Assembly (NCBI GenBank): GCA_003963305.1
Contig: RXJR01000015.1
Coordinates: forward strand, 1 to 64,000
From: Candidatus Melainabacteria bacterium
Lineage (GTDB): Bacteria > Cyanobacteriota > Vampirovibrionia > Obscuribacterales > Obscuribacteraceae
Direction: 5' to 3'
DNA length: 64,000 nucleotides
The notes under the pieces are model-generated. The model saw nothing but the letters and a program-made list of their open reading frames with translations. It made no database searches and was not told where the DNA came from. A program made the position numbers and the translations under genes. Shown here piece after piece: positions 25,782-33,487 of this stretch (positions are counted from its first letter, which is position 1; each line of letters opens with the position of its first letter).

Positions 25782-28700
25782 TCAGGGAGAAAGCGCAGAA
25801 GGTACGGATTCACCGCTATCTCTTGCCGGCACTGCCTCACGAGGTTCTGGAACGGCGCCGGACTTTCCGCCGTGCACCCGTTTCATGGTGGCCGTTGTAC
25901 CGGCGATAACGAGCGAAGATTGATCAGGTTTAAGGTCGCTGCGAACGAACTTATTCAAATTATCCAGCTTCGCCGAGCGCAGATTTGTCAGCTGCTCGTT
26001 GAAGCCGTCGTGCCCTCCGCTCTGGATGTAGCACTCCAGAATCGTTTTGGCGGCATCTGTTGCAGTGCTGAACTGCCTCACCGGAACAGCATTGACGAGG
26101 AATCGCTTTACCTCGCTGAACTCCTCGGGCGTAATCGGGGTGCGAGCGAATTTACGCAGTTCCGCCTGTACGACTGTAGCTACAGTTGGCACTATATTTG
26201 GTTCCACAGGTATATTCAATGCCCATGCAACAGAATTACCTAATGGTACGAATTTAGTATCAACAGCGTCGGGTGACAGATTATCCGCAAGTGCCGGATC
26301 GGCACCGACTCGCTGCGCCATACGCGAAAAGATGGGGTGATTATTGAGCACACAATCTGCCATCATCAGATATGCGTAATTCGATGTATCTGCCGGAGTA
26401 TTGACCAGGCGGCCAATAGTGACAAAAGTTTTGGACTTATCCTTTATAGGAATAGATGTTTTAACGATGCGCCTCTGATTTGGTTCCATAGGCGGAAAGT
26501 TCTTAGCTGTGGAGGTATTCTGCTCCCAACTGCCGAAGGTCTGGTCGGCCAACCTGAAAACCATCTCTGCGGTGACATCGCCAACCACGACAATCGTTGT
26601 TGCCTCAGGAAGAACATTTTCTCCGTGGAAATCATCCAGCTCAGACGACTTAAATGTGGCAATTGAAGTAGCTTTCTGATTCAAGTCATCAGGATAATAA
26701 GGAGAGTTAGGTGAAATCAGACTGCGCAGGAGCGCACGCTCTGTTTTTATTGTCGACGAATCGTCGATTTGTTTAAAATGCGCCAGTACATCACGCTTAG
26801 CCTTGTCCAGGTCGGGACCTTGTACAAGCGGCTCGCGCAAACACGAGCCGACAAAACCCAACACTGCTGAAAGGTCGCGAGGCAAACATCGAGTTCTGAA
26901 GCCGATAGTCTGAAGACCAGATTCGAATTGCAGCATCGCATTCGGTGCCATTCCGAGATCTTCTTGCGCTTGCTGCAACTGAGCACGAGTATATTTTGCT
27001 GTGCCGTTGTTCATGCAAGCAGTCATCACATCAGAAATCCCTTTCTTAGTGGGCGGTTCGAAGGCTGTGCCTGCACGAACAAGACCGCCGATTTGCACTA
27101 TCGGTGACAGATGGTTTTCCAACACGAGCACAGTCAGACCATTCTTCAGAACACGCTCCTGAACGCGTGTAGGCGTAGACTCGAGAACAAGCGGTTTGGC
27201 AGGTTGGCGGGGTGCTCCTGCTGCGGCGCCTGCACCTGTGCCGGGTCCTGCGCCCGGGCCATTGGCTCCGTTAGAGGTCGCGCCAGACGCTGCGGACGAT
27301 CCAGACACGCCACCTGGTCCTGAAGCCGCTCCCGTCCCTCCTGATGCAGACGTAGATGACTTTGTAGGGCCACCTGCTGAAGCTGGAGACTTAGTCGTCG
27401 AACCAGTTCCAGCCGGCATCTTTGAAGCACCAGCGGGCGACTCCGACTTAGTGGGGCTCTTAAGAGCGCCGTTAATCGGAACATCCAACTGATTAACGCT
27501 CCGTTGAGCAATCAATTGAGTATCAGTGCCAGACGACTTTGTCTGAGGAAGAGTCCAGTCATCCTTCTTGTAACCGGTTATGTGAGTGTGCAAATAAGGC
27601 TTCGGATGCTGCTCATGATGGTGGGGCTCCGCCTCTGAGTCCGCAGAGGGAGCTGACTTAGTCGGAACTTTACTCGGAGGAGCCGGTGGATTGGGTGCAG
27701 GTTTCGGTACTGATACGGGTGTCGCAAGTAGACCGACAACGCGATTCTCTTGAGCAAAATATCGTTTCGCCACACGCTGCAGATCGGCATTAGTAACAGC
27801 CTTCACTTTTTCCGGCCATACAGATGCCAACTGATACGTTTGCAAGCATTCGCAGAAACCCAGATTGAATGCTACGTGATATGGCCCATCATTTTCAGAA
27901 GCATAAGAAAATTCCGCCAGATTCTTCGCCCGTCGCAACTCGGCATCAGAAGCACCTTGAGCCTTGATTTGATTGATGGCTCCATCCCAGCCTTCCAACA
28001 GCTTCTGCAAAGTTCCAGGCGCAATCGTAAAACTAACCGTAAATAGACCTGGATCTTTCTTCAGCTCATAGGCAGACTTTGCAGTAAGAGCAGACTTACT
28101 CTCGACCAACTTTCTCAGCCTGCCCGATAACTGCGCATTCATCAGCTTTTCCATGATCATAAGTGCAGGCGCGTCACCATCAGAGAAAGGTGGTGCGTGA
28201 TAGGCGATCTCCACGAGGTCGCGTTTGCCGGGCTGATGCATGATGACTCGGCGTTCAGCCTGCTGCGGAGGCTCAATAGTGCGCACAACCGGTATCGGAT
28301 TTGGTGACTTTGGTAAGAGGGCGAAATGCTTAACGACAGCGCCCAACACAGCTTGTGTGTTCATGTCACCAACAATTACCAGCGTGGCATTCTCGGGATG
28401 ATAATACTTGTCATAAAAAGCTTTCACATCCTGGACTGTCATGTTCTCCAGATCGGTCTTGTAACCGATAGCGGGATGTCTGTAGGGATGCTGCGAAAAC
28501 GCTGTAGAACGCACTTCTCTAGCCAGGGTCGCTTGTGGGTCTCTTGCCTGCTCCTCAATGTCCTGGTTAATGCGAACCAGTTCCTCTTTTAGATCCTGGG
28601 CAGTGAAATTCGCTTTGCGCATGCGATCGGCTTCGATGCGCAACATCAAATCTAATTTTGACGGATGAACCGTTTCGAAAAATGCGGTGAAGTCGTCACT

Positions 28701-29033
28701 GGTAAATCCGTTGAATTGACCACCGTTGCGAACAATCGTGGCACCCAATTCACCTTTTCGATACGTACCGACATTGTGAAAGAGCATGTGCTCAACAAGG
28801 TGACTGATGCCGGTCATTCCAGGGGTTTCATTGCGCGAACCGACTTTGTACCAGACGAAGCAGGAGACGACAGGGAAAGAATGATCCTCAACAAGAAGGA
28901 CTTTCAGACCGTTAGGCAAAACCTGAGCCTGGACGCGTTGGTTCTGGGCCATTGTCGGCGGCGGACAAAACCCGACAATCAGCAATGTCAGTGAAAGAAT
29001 GAATGCTAAAAGTTTGCGCGCTTGATTCGCCAA
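25782..29033 (-). CDS. Exported tandem M16 metallopeptidase (active + inactive domain fusion)
   Basis: The frame extends to GTG 29108, but TTG 29033 is favoured: GGAG lies 9 nt upstream and the protein then opens with a signal peptide (ARKLLAFILSLTLLIVG...TMAQ). That gives about 1,083 aa. The first M16 half holds the inverted zinc motif HLVEH (SHLVEHMLFHN) and downstream Glu residues. The second half (~residue 620 on) shows M16 fold sequence but has TACMNNGTAKYT at the motif position and is catalytically inactive. The two halves are joined by a ~160-residue Pro/Ser/Gly/Ala linker with a His-rich patch. Periplasmic M16 proteins usually form pairs of an active and an inactive subunit; here both are one chain. 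Likely role: periplasmic peptide or protein processing. Confidence 0.9.
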   Translation of the reverse strand: MANQARKLLAFILSLTLLIVGFCPPPTMAQNQRVQAQVLPNGLKVLLVEDHSFPVVSCFVWYKVGSRNETPGMTGISHLVEHMLFHNVGTYRKGELGATIVRNGGQFNGFTSDDFTAFFETVHPSKLDLMLRIEADRMRKANFTAQDLKEELVRINQDIEEQARDPQATLAREVRSTAFSQHPYRHPAIGYKTDLENMTVQDVKAFYDKYYHPENATLVIVGDMNTQAVLGAVVKHFALLPKSPNPIPVVRTIEPPQQAERRVIMHQPGKRDLVEIAYHAPPFSDGDAPALMIMEKLMNAQLSGRLRKLVESKSALTAKSAYELKKDPGLFTVSFTIAPGTLQKLLEGWDGAINQIKAQGASDAELRRAKNLAEFSYASENDGPYHVAFNLGFCECLQTYQLASVWPEKVKAVTNADLQRVAKRYFAQENRVVGLLATPVSVPKPAPNPPAPPSKVPTKSAPSADSEAEPHHHEQHPKPYLHTHITGYKKDDWTLPQTKSSGTDTQLIAQRSVNQLDVPINGALKSPTKSESPAGASKMPAGTGSTTKSPASAGGPTKSSTSASGGTGAASGPGGVSGSSAASGATSNGANGPGAGPGTGAGAAAGAPRQPAKPLVLESTPTRVQERVLKNGLTVLVLENHLSPIVQIGGLVRAGTAFEPPTKKGISDVMTACMNNGTAKYTRAQLQQAQEDLGMAPNAMLQFESGLQTIGFRTRCLPRDLSAVLGFVGSCLREPLVQGPDLDKAKRDVLAHFKQIDDSSTIKTERALLRSLISPNSPYYPDDLNQKATSIATFKSSELDDFHGENVLPEATTIVVVGDVTAEMVFRLADQTFGSWEQNTSTAKNFPPMEPNQRRIVKTSIPIKDKSKTFVTIGRLVNTPADTSNYAYLMMADCVLNNHPIFSRMAQRVGADPALADNLSPDAVDTKFVPLGNSVAWALNIPVEPNIVPTVATVVQAELRKFARTPITPEEFSEVKRFLVNAVPVRQFSTATDAAKTILECYIQSGGHDGFNEQLTNLRSAKLDNLNKFVRSDLKPDQSSLVIAGTTATMKRVHGGKSGAVPEPREAVPARDSGESVPSALSP

Positions 29034-29224
29034 CAGAGTTATCTCCAAATTCACGACCAGTTCATCAGGGGCAGTGATGACTCTAGCACGGTCATCCAGG
29101 TTAGACACCTCTTATTCGTTTCTAGATGGTCAGACAGCGTTAATGCGAATGCTCATCAATGCCATGCAAAAAAATCCCTGAAAAGCTTCGCAAATAGTTA
29201 GTTTTCCTTGAATCAAAACCGCAA

Positions 29225-29247
29225 TTATTGATAAGATTTCTCAATAA
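29225..29247. promoter_or_regulatory. Spaced palindrome TTATTGA-N9-TCAATAA before feoB
   Basis: Perfect 7-bp arms flank a 9-bp spacer. The site ends 15 bp before the feoB ATG at 29263, where a repressor would block transcription or initiation. The AT-rich dyad is of the type used by Fur/DtxR-class iron regulators but does not match the classical Fur box closely. Confidence 0.4.
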
Positions 29248-29262
29248 CCACGAGGAGCGGGT

Positions 29263-31302
29263 ATGAGCGTTTCTTCCAAGGAAATGACTCAAGGTCAAGG
29301 ACGCTATAGCTTTCCACCTGCCAGCACGCGCAAAATCGCGCTGGCGGGAAACCCAAACGTGGGCAAATCTGTAATTTTCAACGCTCTGACAGGTATGAGC
29401 GCAGACGTGTCGAACTACCCAGGCACGACGATCGATGTCTCTCGCGGCAAACTCGGCGAGTACGACATCGCTGACACTCCTGGAGTGTACGGCGTCTCGA
29501 GCTTCAACGACGAAGAAAGAGCAGCCAGATTAATGATTTTGGAAGCCGACACAATAGTCAACGTAGCTTCTGCACTCAGTCTCGACCGCGATTTGTTCCT
29601 ATCCATTCAGCTGATTGAGATGGGAAAGCCACTTCTGCTCGTCATCAACCAGTGGGACGAGGCTAAGCGCCGAGGGATGGAAATTGACACCTCCCTTTTA
29701 TCCAAACTACTCGGCGTGCCCGTTCTCAAATGCGTCGCTGTTCGGAAGGAAGGCATCGACGAAATTCGGCAGAATATCGACCATGCCACCGTCGGAAACG
29801 TCAGCGAAGAAGTGCTTCATTGCATTCAACCGCTATTGGACAAAGGCATCGACCAGGCACACGCTTTATTGATCGCCGAGGGTGATGAACTCTCAGCCAC
29901 CGCATGTGGTGTTCAGCCGTTACCTGACCGCGCGGCAATCTATGGCACACGCAGATTACTCGCAAACGAGTACGTGCAACAGTGCGTCACGCAAGAAGCA
30001 AAAACAGTCAACTTCTCTATCAAGCTGGGTCGATTTCTTCTCCACCCAGTCTGGGGCTCATTGATCTCCTTTGCGGTTTGCTATTTAATCTTCTATCAAC
30101 TGCTCGGCGTCCTCATCGCCGGCACTCTCGTTGATCTAACTGAAAAACGAATCATGAAGGTCTACTACGAGCCAGCAGTGAGACGATTAGCTGCAAATGT
30201 ATTTCCGTCGACGATTACCGCGAACGACAAGACATTTGACTTTCCCAACGGAACGCTGGCGAATCCAAACGAAGCAGCTCAATTAGACTCCACAATAAGT
30301 AATACGTCAGTCGAGGACTTAAAGTTCAATTTCTGGCCGAACAAATCTTTGATGAGTGTGATCGGAAATATTCTGGTCGGCGAGTACGGTCTGGTCACAC
30401 TGACGGTGACATATTTGATTGGGCTTCTATTTCCGCTCGTGCTCGGATTCTATCTTGGACTGTCGATTCTAGAAGACTCAGGATATCTGCCTCGACTGGC
30501 GGTGTTGGTTGATCGCATGATGAACAAGATTGGTTTGAATGGAAGAGCAATCATTCCACTTATTCTGGGTCTGGGCTGTGTAACCATGGCGACAATTACG
30601 ACTCGGCTGCTGTCAACGAAACGCGAAAAGATGATTGCTACCGCCTTACTTGGAATCGCTATTCCATGTTCAGCGCAACTAGGGGTGGTATCAGGCACGC
30701 TCGCTAGAGTAGGCGGCGGATATGCATGGGCGGTCTATCTTGTCGTCGTTACCACAATACTCGCAGTCACAGGTTTGTTATTGAACATGATCATGCCTGG
30801 CAAATCAGGCGGACTGATCATGGACTTACCGCCAATGAGAATGCCCAGAGCCGACAACGTTCTGAAAAAAACCTGGAGTAAATCGTGGAACTTCCTGCAA
30901 GATGCAACGCCAGCATTTTTCATTGCTGGATTCGCAGTAACAATCGCTCAGATGACTGGGCTGCTTGATGCATTCATCAAGCTTCTGCAGCCAATCACAG
31001 TAACATTGCTCAATTTGCCGAATGATCCACGAATTGCCACCACATTCATTTTGGGAATTGTGCGCAGAGACTTCGCCTCATTCGGGCTGACCGAAGTGCC
31101 ACTGACCGCGGTGCAGGCCGTGACTGCCATGATTGTGATTACTTTATTCGTACCCTGTATCGCCACGGTAGGCGTGATGTGCAAGGAACGGGGTCCCAAA
31201 GTGGCATTTACCATCTGGTTCGGCTCATGGGCTTGCGCATTCGTCATCGGTGGCGCCATCGCCAGGCTACTGCCGCCGGTATTCAAGCTCGTCGGGCTTT
31301 AG
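29263..31302 (+). CDS. feoB: Ferrous iron transporter FeoB
   Basis: 679 aa, ATG 29263 with a strong SD (GAGGAGCGGGT). The N-terminal G domain shows G1 GNPNVGKS (29-36), G2 region NYPGTT, G3 DTPG (71-74) and G4 NQWD (129-132). The FeoB guanine-dissociation-inhibitor region follows. The membrane half has about eight to nine helices with gate-like motifs, including LGLGCVTMATITTRLLSTKRE and the C-terminal half repeat. Length is slightly short of E. coli FeoB (773 aa). FeoB imports Fe(II) through the inner membrane. No feoA or feoC lies beside it. A palindrome just upstream suggests iron-responsive control. Confidence 0.92.
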   Translation: MSVSSKEMTQGQGRYSFPPASTRKIALAGNPNVGKSVIFNALTGMSADVSNYPGTTIDVSRGKLGEYDIADTPGVYGVSSFNDEERAARLMILEADTIVNVASALSLDRDLFLSIQLIEMGKPLLLVINQWDEAKRRGMEIDTSLLSKLLGVPVLKCVAVRKEGIDEIRQNIDHATVGNVSEEVLHCIQPLLDKGIDQAHALLIAEGDELSATACGVQPLPDRAAIYGTRRLLANEYVQQCVTQEAKTVNFSIKLGRFLLHPVWGSLISFAVCYLIFYQLLGVLIAGTLVDLTEKRIMKVYYEPAVRRLAANVFPSTITANDKTFDFPNGTLANPNEAAQLDSTISNTSVEDLKFNFWPNKSLMSVIGNILVGEYGLVTLTVTYLIGLLFPLVLGFYLGLSILEDSGYLPRLAVLVDRMMNKIGLNGRAIIPLILGLGCVTMATITTRLLSTKREKMIATALLGIAIPCSAQLGVVSGTLARVGGGYAWAVYLVVVTTILAVTGLLLNMIMPGKSGGLIMDLPPMRMPRADNVLKKTWSKSWNFLQDATPAFFIAGFAVTIAQMTGLLDAFIKLLQPITVTLLNLPNDPRIATTFILGIVRRDFASFGLTEVPLTAVQAVTAMIVITLFVPCIATVGVMCKERGPKVAFTIWFGSWACAFVIGGAIARLLPPVFKLVGL

Positions 31303-31431
31303 AAGGCATCTGGACCGCGACCTCCCGGACTGCCATCCCTCCCGGTTATCCAGCCGTTTTACCGACTGTTAAAGGTCAATGAAGTCATGGTGCGCGTCTT
31401 CGAAGAGCGTGCTAACATAGTCCTCTGGTAT

Positions 31432-31508
31432 GGCAGGCGTCGCCAAGTGGTTAAGGCACCGGTTTGTGGTACCGGTATTCGGGGGTTCAAGTCCCCTCGT
31501 CTGCCCCA
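31432..31508 (+). tRNA. tRNA-His (anticodon GTG)
   Basis: Full cloverleaf. Acceptor G1-G7 (GCAGGCG) pairs with CGTCTGC, with G-1 encoded at 31432 opposite C73, the identity pair of tRNA-His. The anticodon stem-loop CCGGT-TTGTGGT-ACCGG carries GTG. The T arm is GGGGG-TTCAAGT-CCCCT. The 3' CCA is encoded (31506-31508). It is followed by an intrinsic terminator at 31533. Confidence 0.97.
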
Positions 31509-31532
31509 TATTCGCTTTTTGAAGCTCGAAAG

Positions 31533-31559
31533 ACAAAGCCCGTGAGGCTTTGTTTTTTT
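31533..31559 (+). terminator. Rho-independent terminator of tRNA-His
   Basis: ACAAAGCC-CGTGA-GGCTTTGT forms an 8-bp stem with a 5-nt loop, followed at once by TTTTTT. It lies 25 bp after the tRNA 3' end. Confidence 0.9.
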
Positions 31560-31750
31560 GTTTTGACTGGAGTGGACACGATCTGCCACATTTTCTGCCA
31601 GGTATCGAAACTTTTTGGGGTACCTAAATTCAAAATCTCGGTCCAATTTTCCATAATCATAAATGGGCACTTCTGGGGAAGATTAGGCTTCCGGCAGCTT
31701 ACTCCCCGTAAACAGGCATCTGGCGTGCTTCAAGACAAAACCAGAATGTG

Positions 31751-32266
31751 TCACTGCTTTTGGTGGCTGAGTGAAGATAAATCCACTACGTCAGCTTCCC
31801 TGCCAATAAGGCACTTGTATGCAATAAGATCTTCCAGTGGTTGCACCATAACTTCAATACCTGAGATTCGCCGACGTTCGGCTCTGTTCAGATCTGTTAA
31901 AAACGGCACACGTCGACCATCTTTAGTAATGGCAAAAGCATCCTCGACTTGGTTTATATCAACATCGATTCCATCAATAGACAATGTCATTAGCCACAAG
32001 TCGAACTCGTCATCCACGAGGTGATGAGGTGGCTGTTTAAGTTCGTCCGCAAATAATTCGGCAACCTTTCCGAAATCAGCAGCACCTACCTCAAGATCGA
32101 TATCGTGTGGTGGCCAGAGGGAGCCGTGAATGTTTCCAGCAATACCACCAGTAACTTGATATGGAACATTTTGAGACTCAAGTCGCTCAACTATTCGGGC
32201 TAAAATAGCCAAATACTTCTTCAACATTGGCGCCCCGGGCTCATGCTTTTCTGCTTCTTGCGTCAT
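31751..32266 (-). CDS. Nucleotidyltransferase-fold protein (lone MNT/LNT-like)
   Basis: 171 aa from ATG 32266 (GTG 32275 adds 3 residues). It shows the pol-beta nucleotidyltransferase signature: VTGGIAGNIHG followed by HDIDLEV (two metal carboxylates), and a third acidic strand IDVDIN near residue 105. Resembles small NTases linked to toxin-antitoxin or antibiotic-modifying proteins. No HEPN or other partner adjoins it, so its activity and role are open. It sits between tRNA-His and the RES/Xre module on the same strand as the latter. Confidence 0.7.
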   Translation of the reverse strand: MTQEAEKHEPGAPMLKKYLAILARIVERLESQNVPYQVTGGIAGNIHGSLWPPHDIDLEVGAADFGKVAELFADELKQPPHHLVDDEFDLWLMTLSIDGIDVDINQVEDAFAITKDGRRVPFLTDLNRAERRRISGIEVMVQPLEDLIAYKCLIGREADVVDLSSLSHQKQ

Positions 32267-32381
32267 CACACCCACGAATATTGTTGTACCGCTCCATCAG
32301 TTGGATTCACTCCGCACTAGTACTGATTGATCTGGCAGCGTGAACCGATATTCAGGCATCGCAGCGCGAGTTGGCGGGCAG

Positions 32382-32822
32382 CTAACGCTTAAATAGCCGG
32401 TCATCGAATTCAAAAACATTCGTCTCAAGCGTGCTGACATTAGGCATTTCGCTATGGATAGGATTTAGGATGACATTTCGTTCGACAGACAGAACTGCAG
32501 ATGGTACGTTCAAACATAATGATCTTTCGGACGCTAGCCAGTCATCACCAAAAGCCTCAGCATCCCTTTCGTTTGGTGCTTTCAGACCAGGAAATGTCTC
32601 AATGCTGGCGGCATCTGGGACTTCGATCTTGAGCCAAACCAGGTCAACAGGCAAGTTATCGAAATCTACATGAACCAGGTATTCCAACGCCGCTAAAGAT
32701 AGATGCGTAGACGTGTATACGGCGGGACGTCCTGGTGCATTCCAGCGCCCACCGTACAACCGCGAACCTTCTCCATCGAGCGCTGAATTCCGTGCTCCGC
32801 AAATCCGATAAACGAGCATCAA
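32382..32822 (-). CDS. RES-domain toxin (NAD+-degrading type)
   Basis: 146 aa. It has RES-family landmarks: Arg in MLVYRI and GSRLYGGRWN near residues 6-27, Glu in AALEYLVHVD (~47), and Ser in the ERSLCLNVPSAVL stretch (~110). RES toxins (MbcT, ParT, Res) degrade or transfer NAD+ and stop growth when unbound. It overlaps the upstream antitoxin gene by 4 bp (ATGA), standard for this pair. The frame reads straight through with no sign of decay. Confidence 0.88.
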   Translation of the reverse strand: MMLVYRICGARNSALDGEGSRLYGGRWNAPGRPAVYTSTHLSLAALEYLVHVDFDNLPVDLVWLKIEVPDAASIETFPGLKAPNERDAEAFGDDWLASERSLCLNVPSAVLSVERNVILNPIHSEMPNVSTLETNVFEFDDRLFKR

Positions 32823-33244
32823 GAATAAATCCCGTGAGCGATCCGACCAAGGATAGACTCAACGATGCGCGCACCGTAATCGCTTCTGAGAAGTCCTAAC
32901 GGAAGATGTCCGTTTAATGCTCGGTTCGGCGTGCGTAGCCACTTGTGGGCCTTCGGTGAGTTCCCAAACACTTCAACTGCGAAATCGTGGATACGAGCGA
33001 TCCGCGCTATCAGATCCGATTCTTCGGGTGACAAACGCTTTTCGCTTTTTCGCCTTGCCAATGTTCGCGGTGCGATAAATGACTTAATTTCTGTCTCGTC
33101 AACGATCCCTTTATGCTCGATTTCTGCCAGTGCTTCTACCGGCAGTCCTTGGTTGAGGATGTTCAGCATTTCGATTTCTGAATTTATTTCTTCGGGCAAG
33201 GTGGCACCGCCCGAAAGAACTCTTATGACTCTATCCTTATCCAT
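32819..33244 (-). CDS. Xre/MbcA/ParS-type antitoxin of RES module
   Basis: 141 aa, ATG 33244 with GGTGG 4 nt upstream. The C-terminal DUF2384-type domain carries ARIARIHDFAVEVFGN, KAHKWLRTPNRALNG and LLRSDYGARIVESILGRI, characteristic of antitoxins that plug the RES active site. The N-terminal ~75 residues would be the DNA-binding part, but the helix-turn-helix is weak to the eye. It precedes the toxin with a 4-bp overlap and sits behind a promoter embedded in an inverted repeat (33257-33301), as expected for autoregulation. Confidence 0.88.
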   Translation of the reverse strand: MDKDRVIRVLSGGATLPEEINSEIEMLNILNQGLPVEALAEIEHKGIVDETEIKSFIAPRTLARRKSEKRLSPEESDLIARIARIHDFAVEVFGNSPKAHKWLRTPNRALNGHLPLGLLRSDYGARIVESILGRIAHGIYS

Positions 33245-33256
33245 GAAACCACCAAT

Positions 33257-33301
33257 TTGCCATCTGCCTCAAATTATAGCGCCAAATGGCAGATGAGGCA
33301 A
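33257..33301 (-). promoter_or_regulatory. Promoter and inverted-repeat operator of RES/Xre module
   Basis: On the minus strand, -35 TTGCCT (33301-33296), a 17-bp spacer and -10 TATAAT (33278-33273) form a good sigma-70 promoter. Arms TTGCCATCTGCC (33257-33268) and, inverted, TTGCCTCATCTGCC (33301-33288) flank the -10. Each arm has TTGCC and ATCTGCC; one carries a 2-bp insertion. Confidence 0.75.
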
Positions 33302-33487
33302 GCTGAAAGGCTTACACATCACCATGACTAGTGTGACCTGGTGAGACCGTCATCAGCATGTCCTTGGCCACAGTGCCGCACGCCCTGCTGGATCTTTCGC
33401 ACGACGCCATGTCTTCACCACTTGATAACCCGCCTGAATTGTGCTATCCTCCCTAAGCTTAATTTCCGCAGCTTCAATTTCTTACTA

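Noticed and set aside
27111-27492. Frames in both directions over the M16 linker
   Set aside because: They arise from the Gly/Pro/Ala-rich linker codons.
31464-32024. Plus-strand 186-aa frame overlapping tRNA-His and the NTase gene
   Set aside because: It starts inside the tRNA, crosses the terminator and is antisense to a gene with clear motifs.
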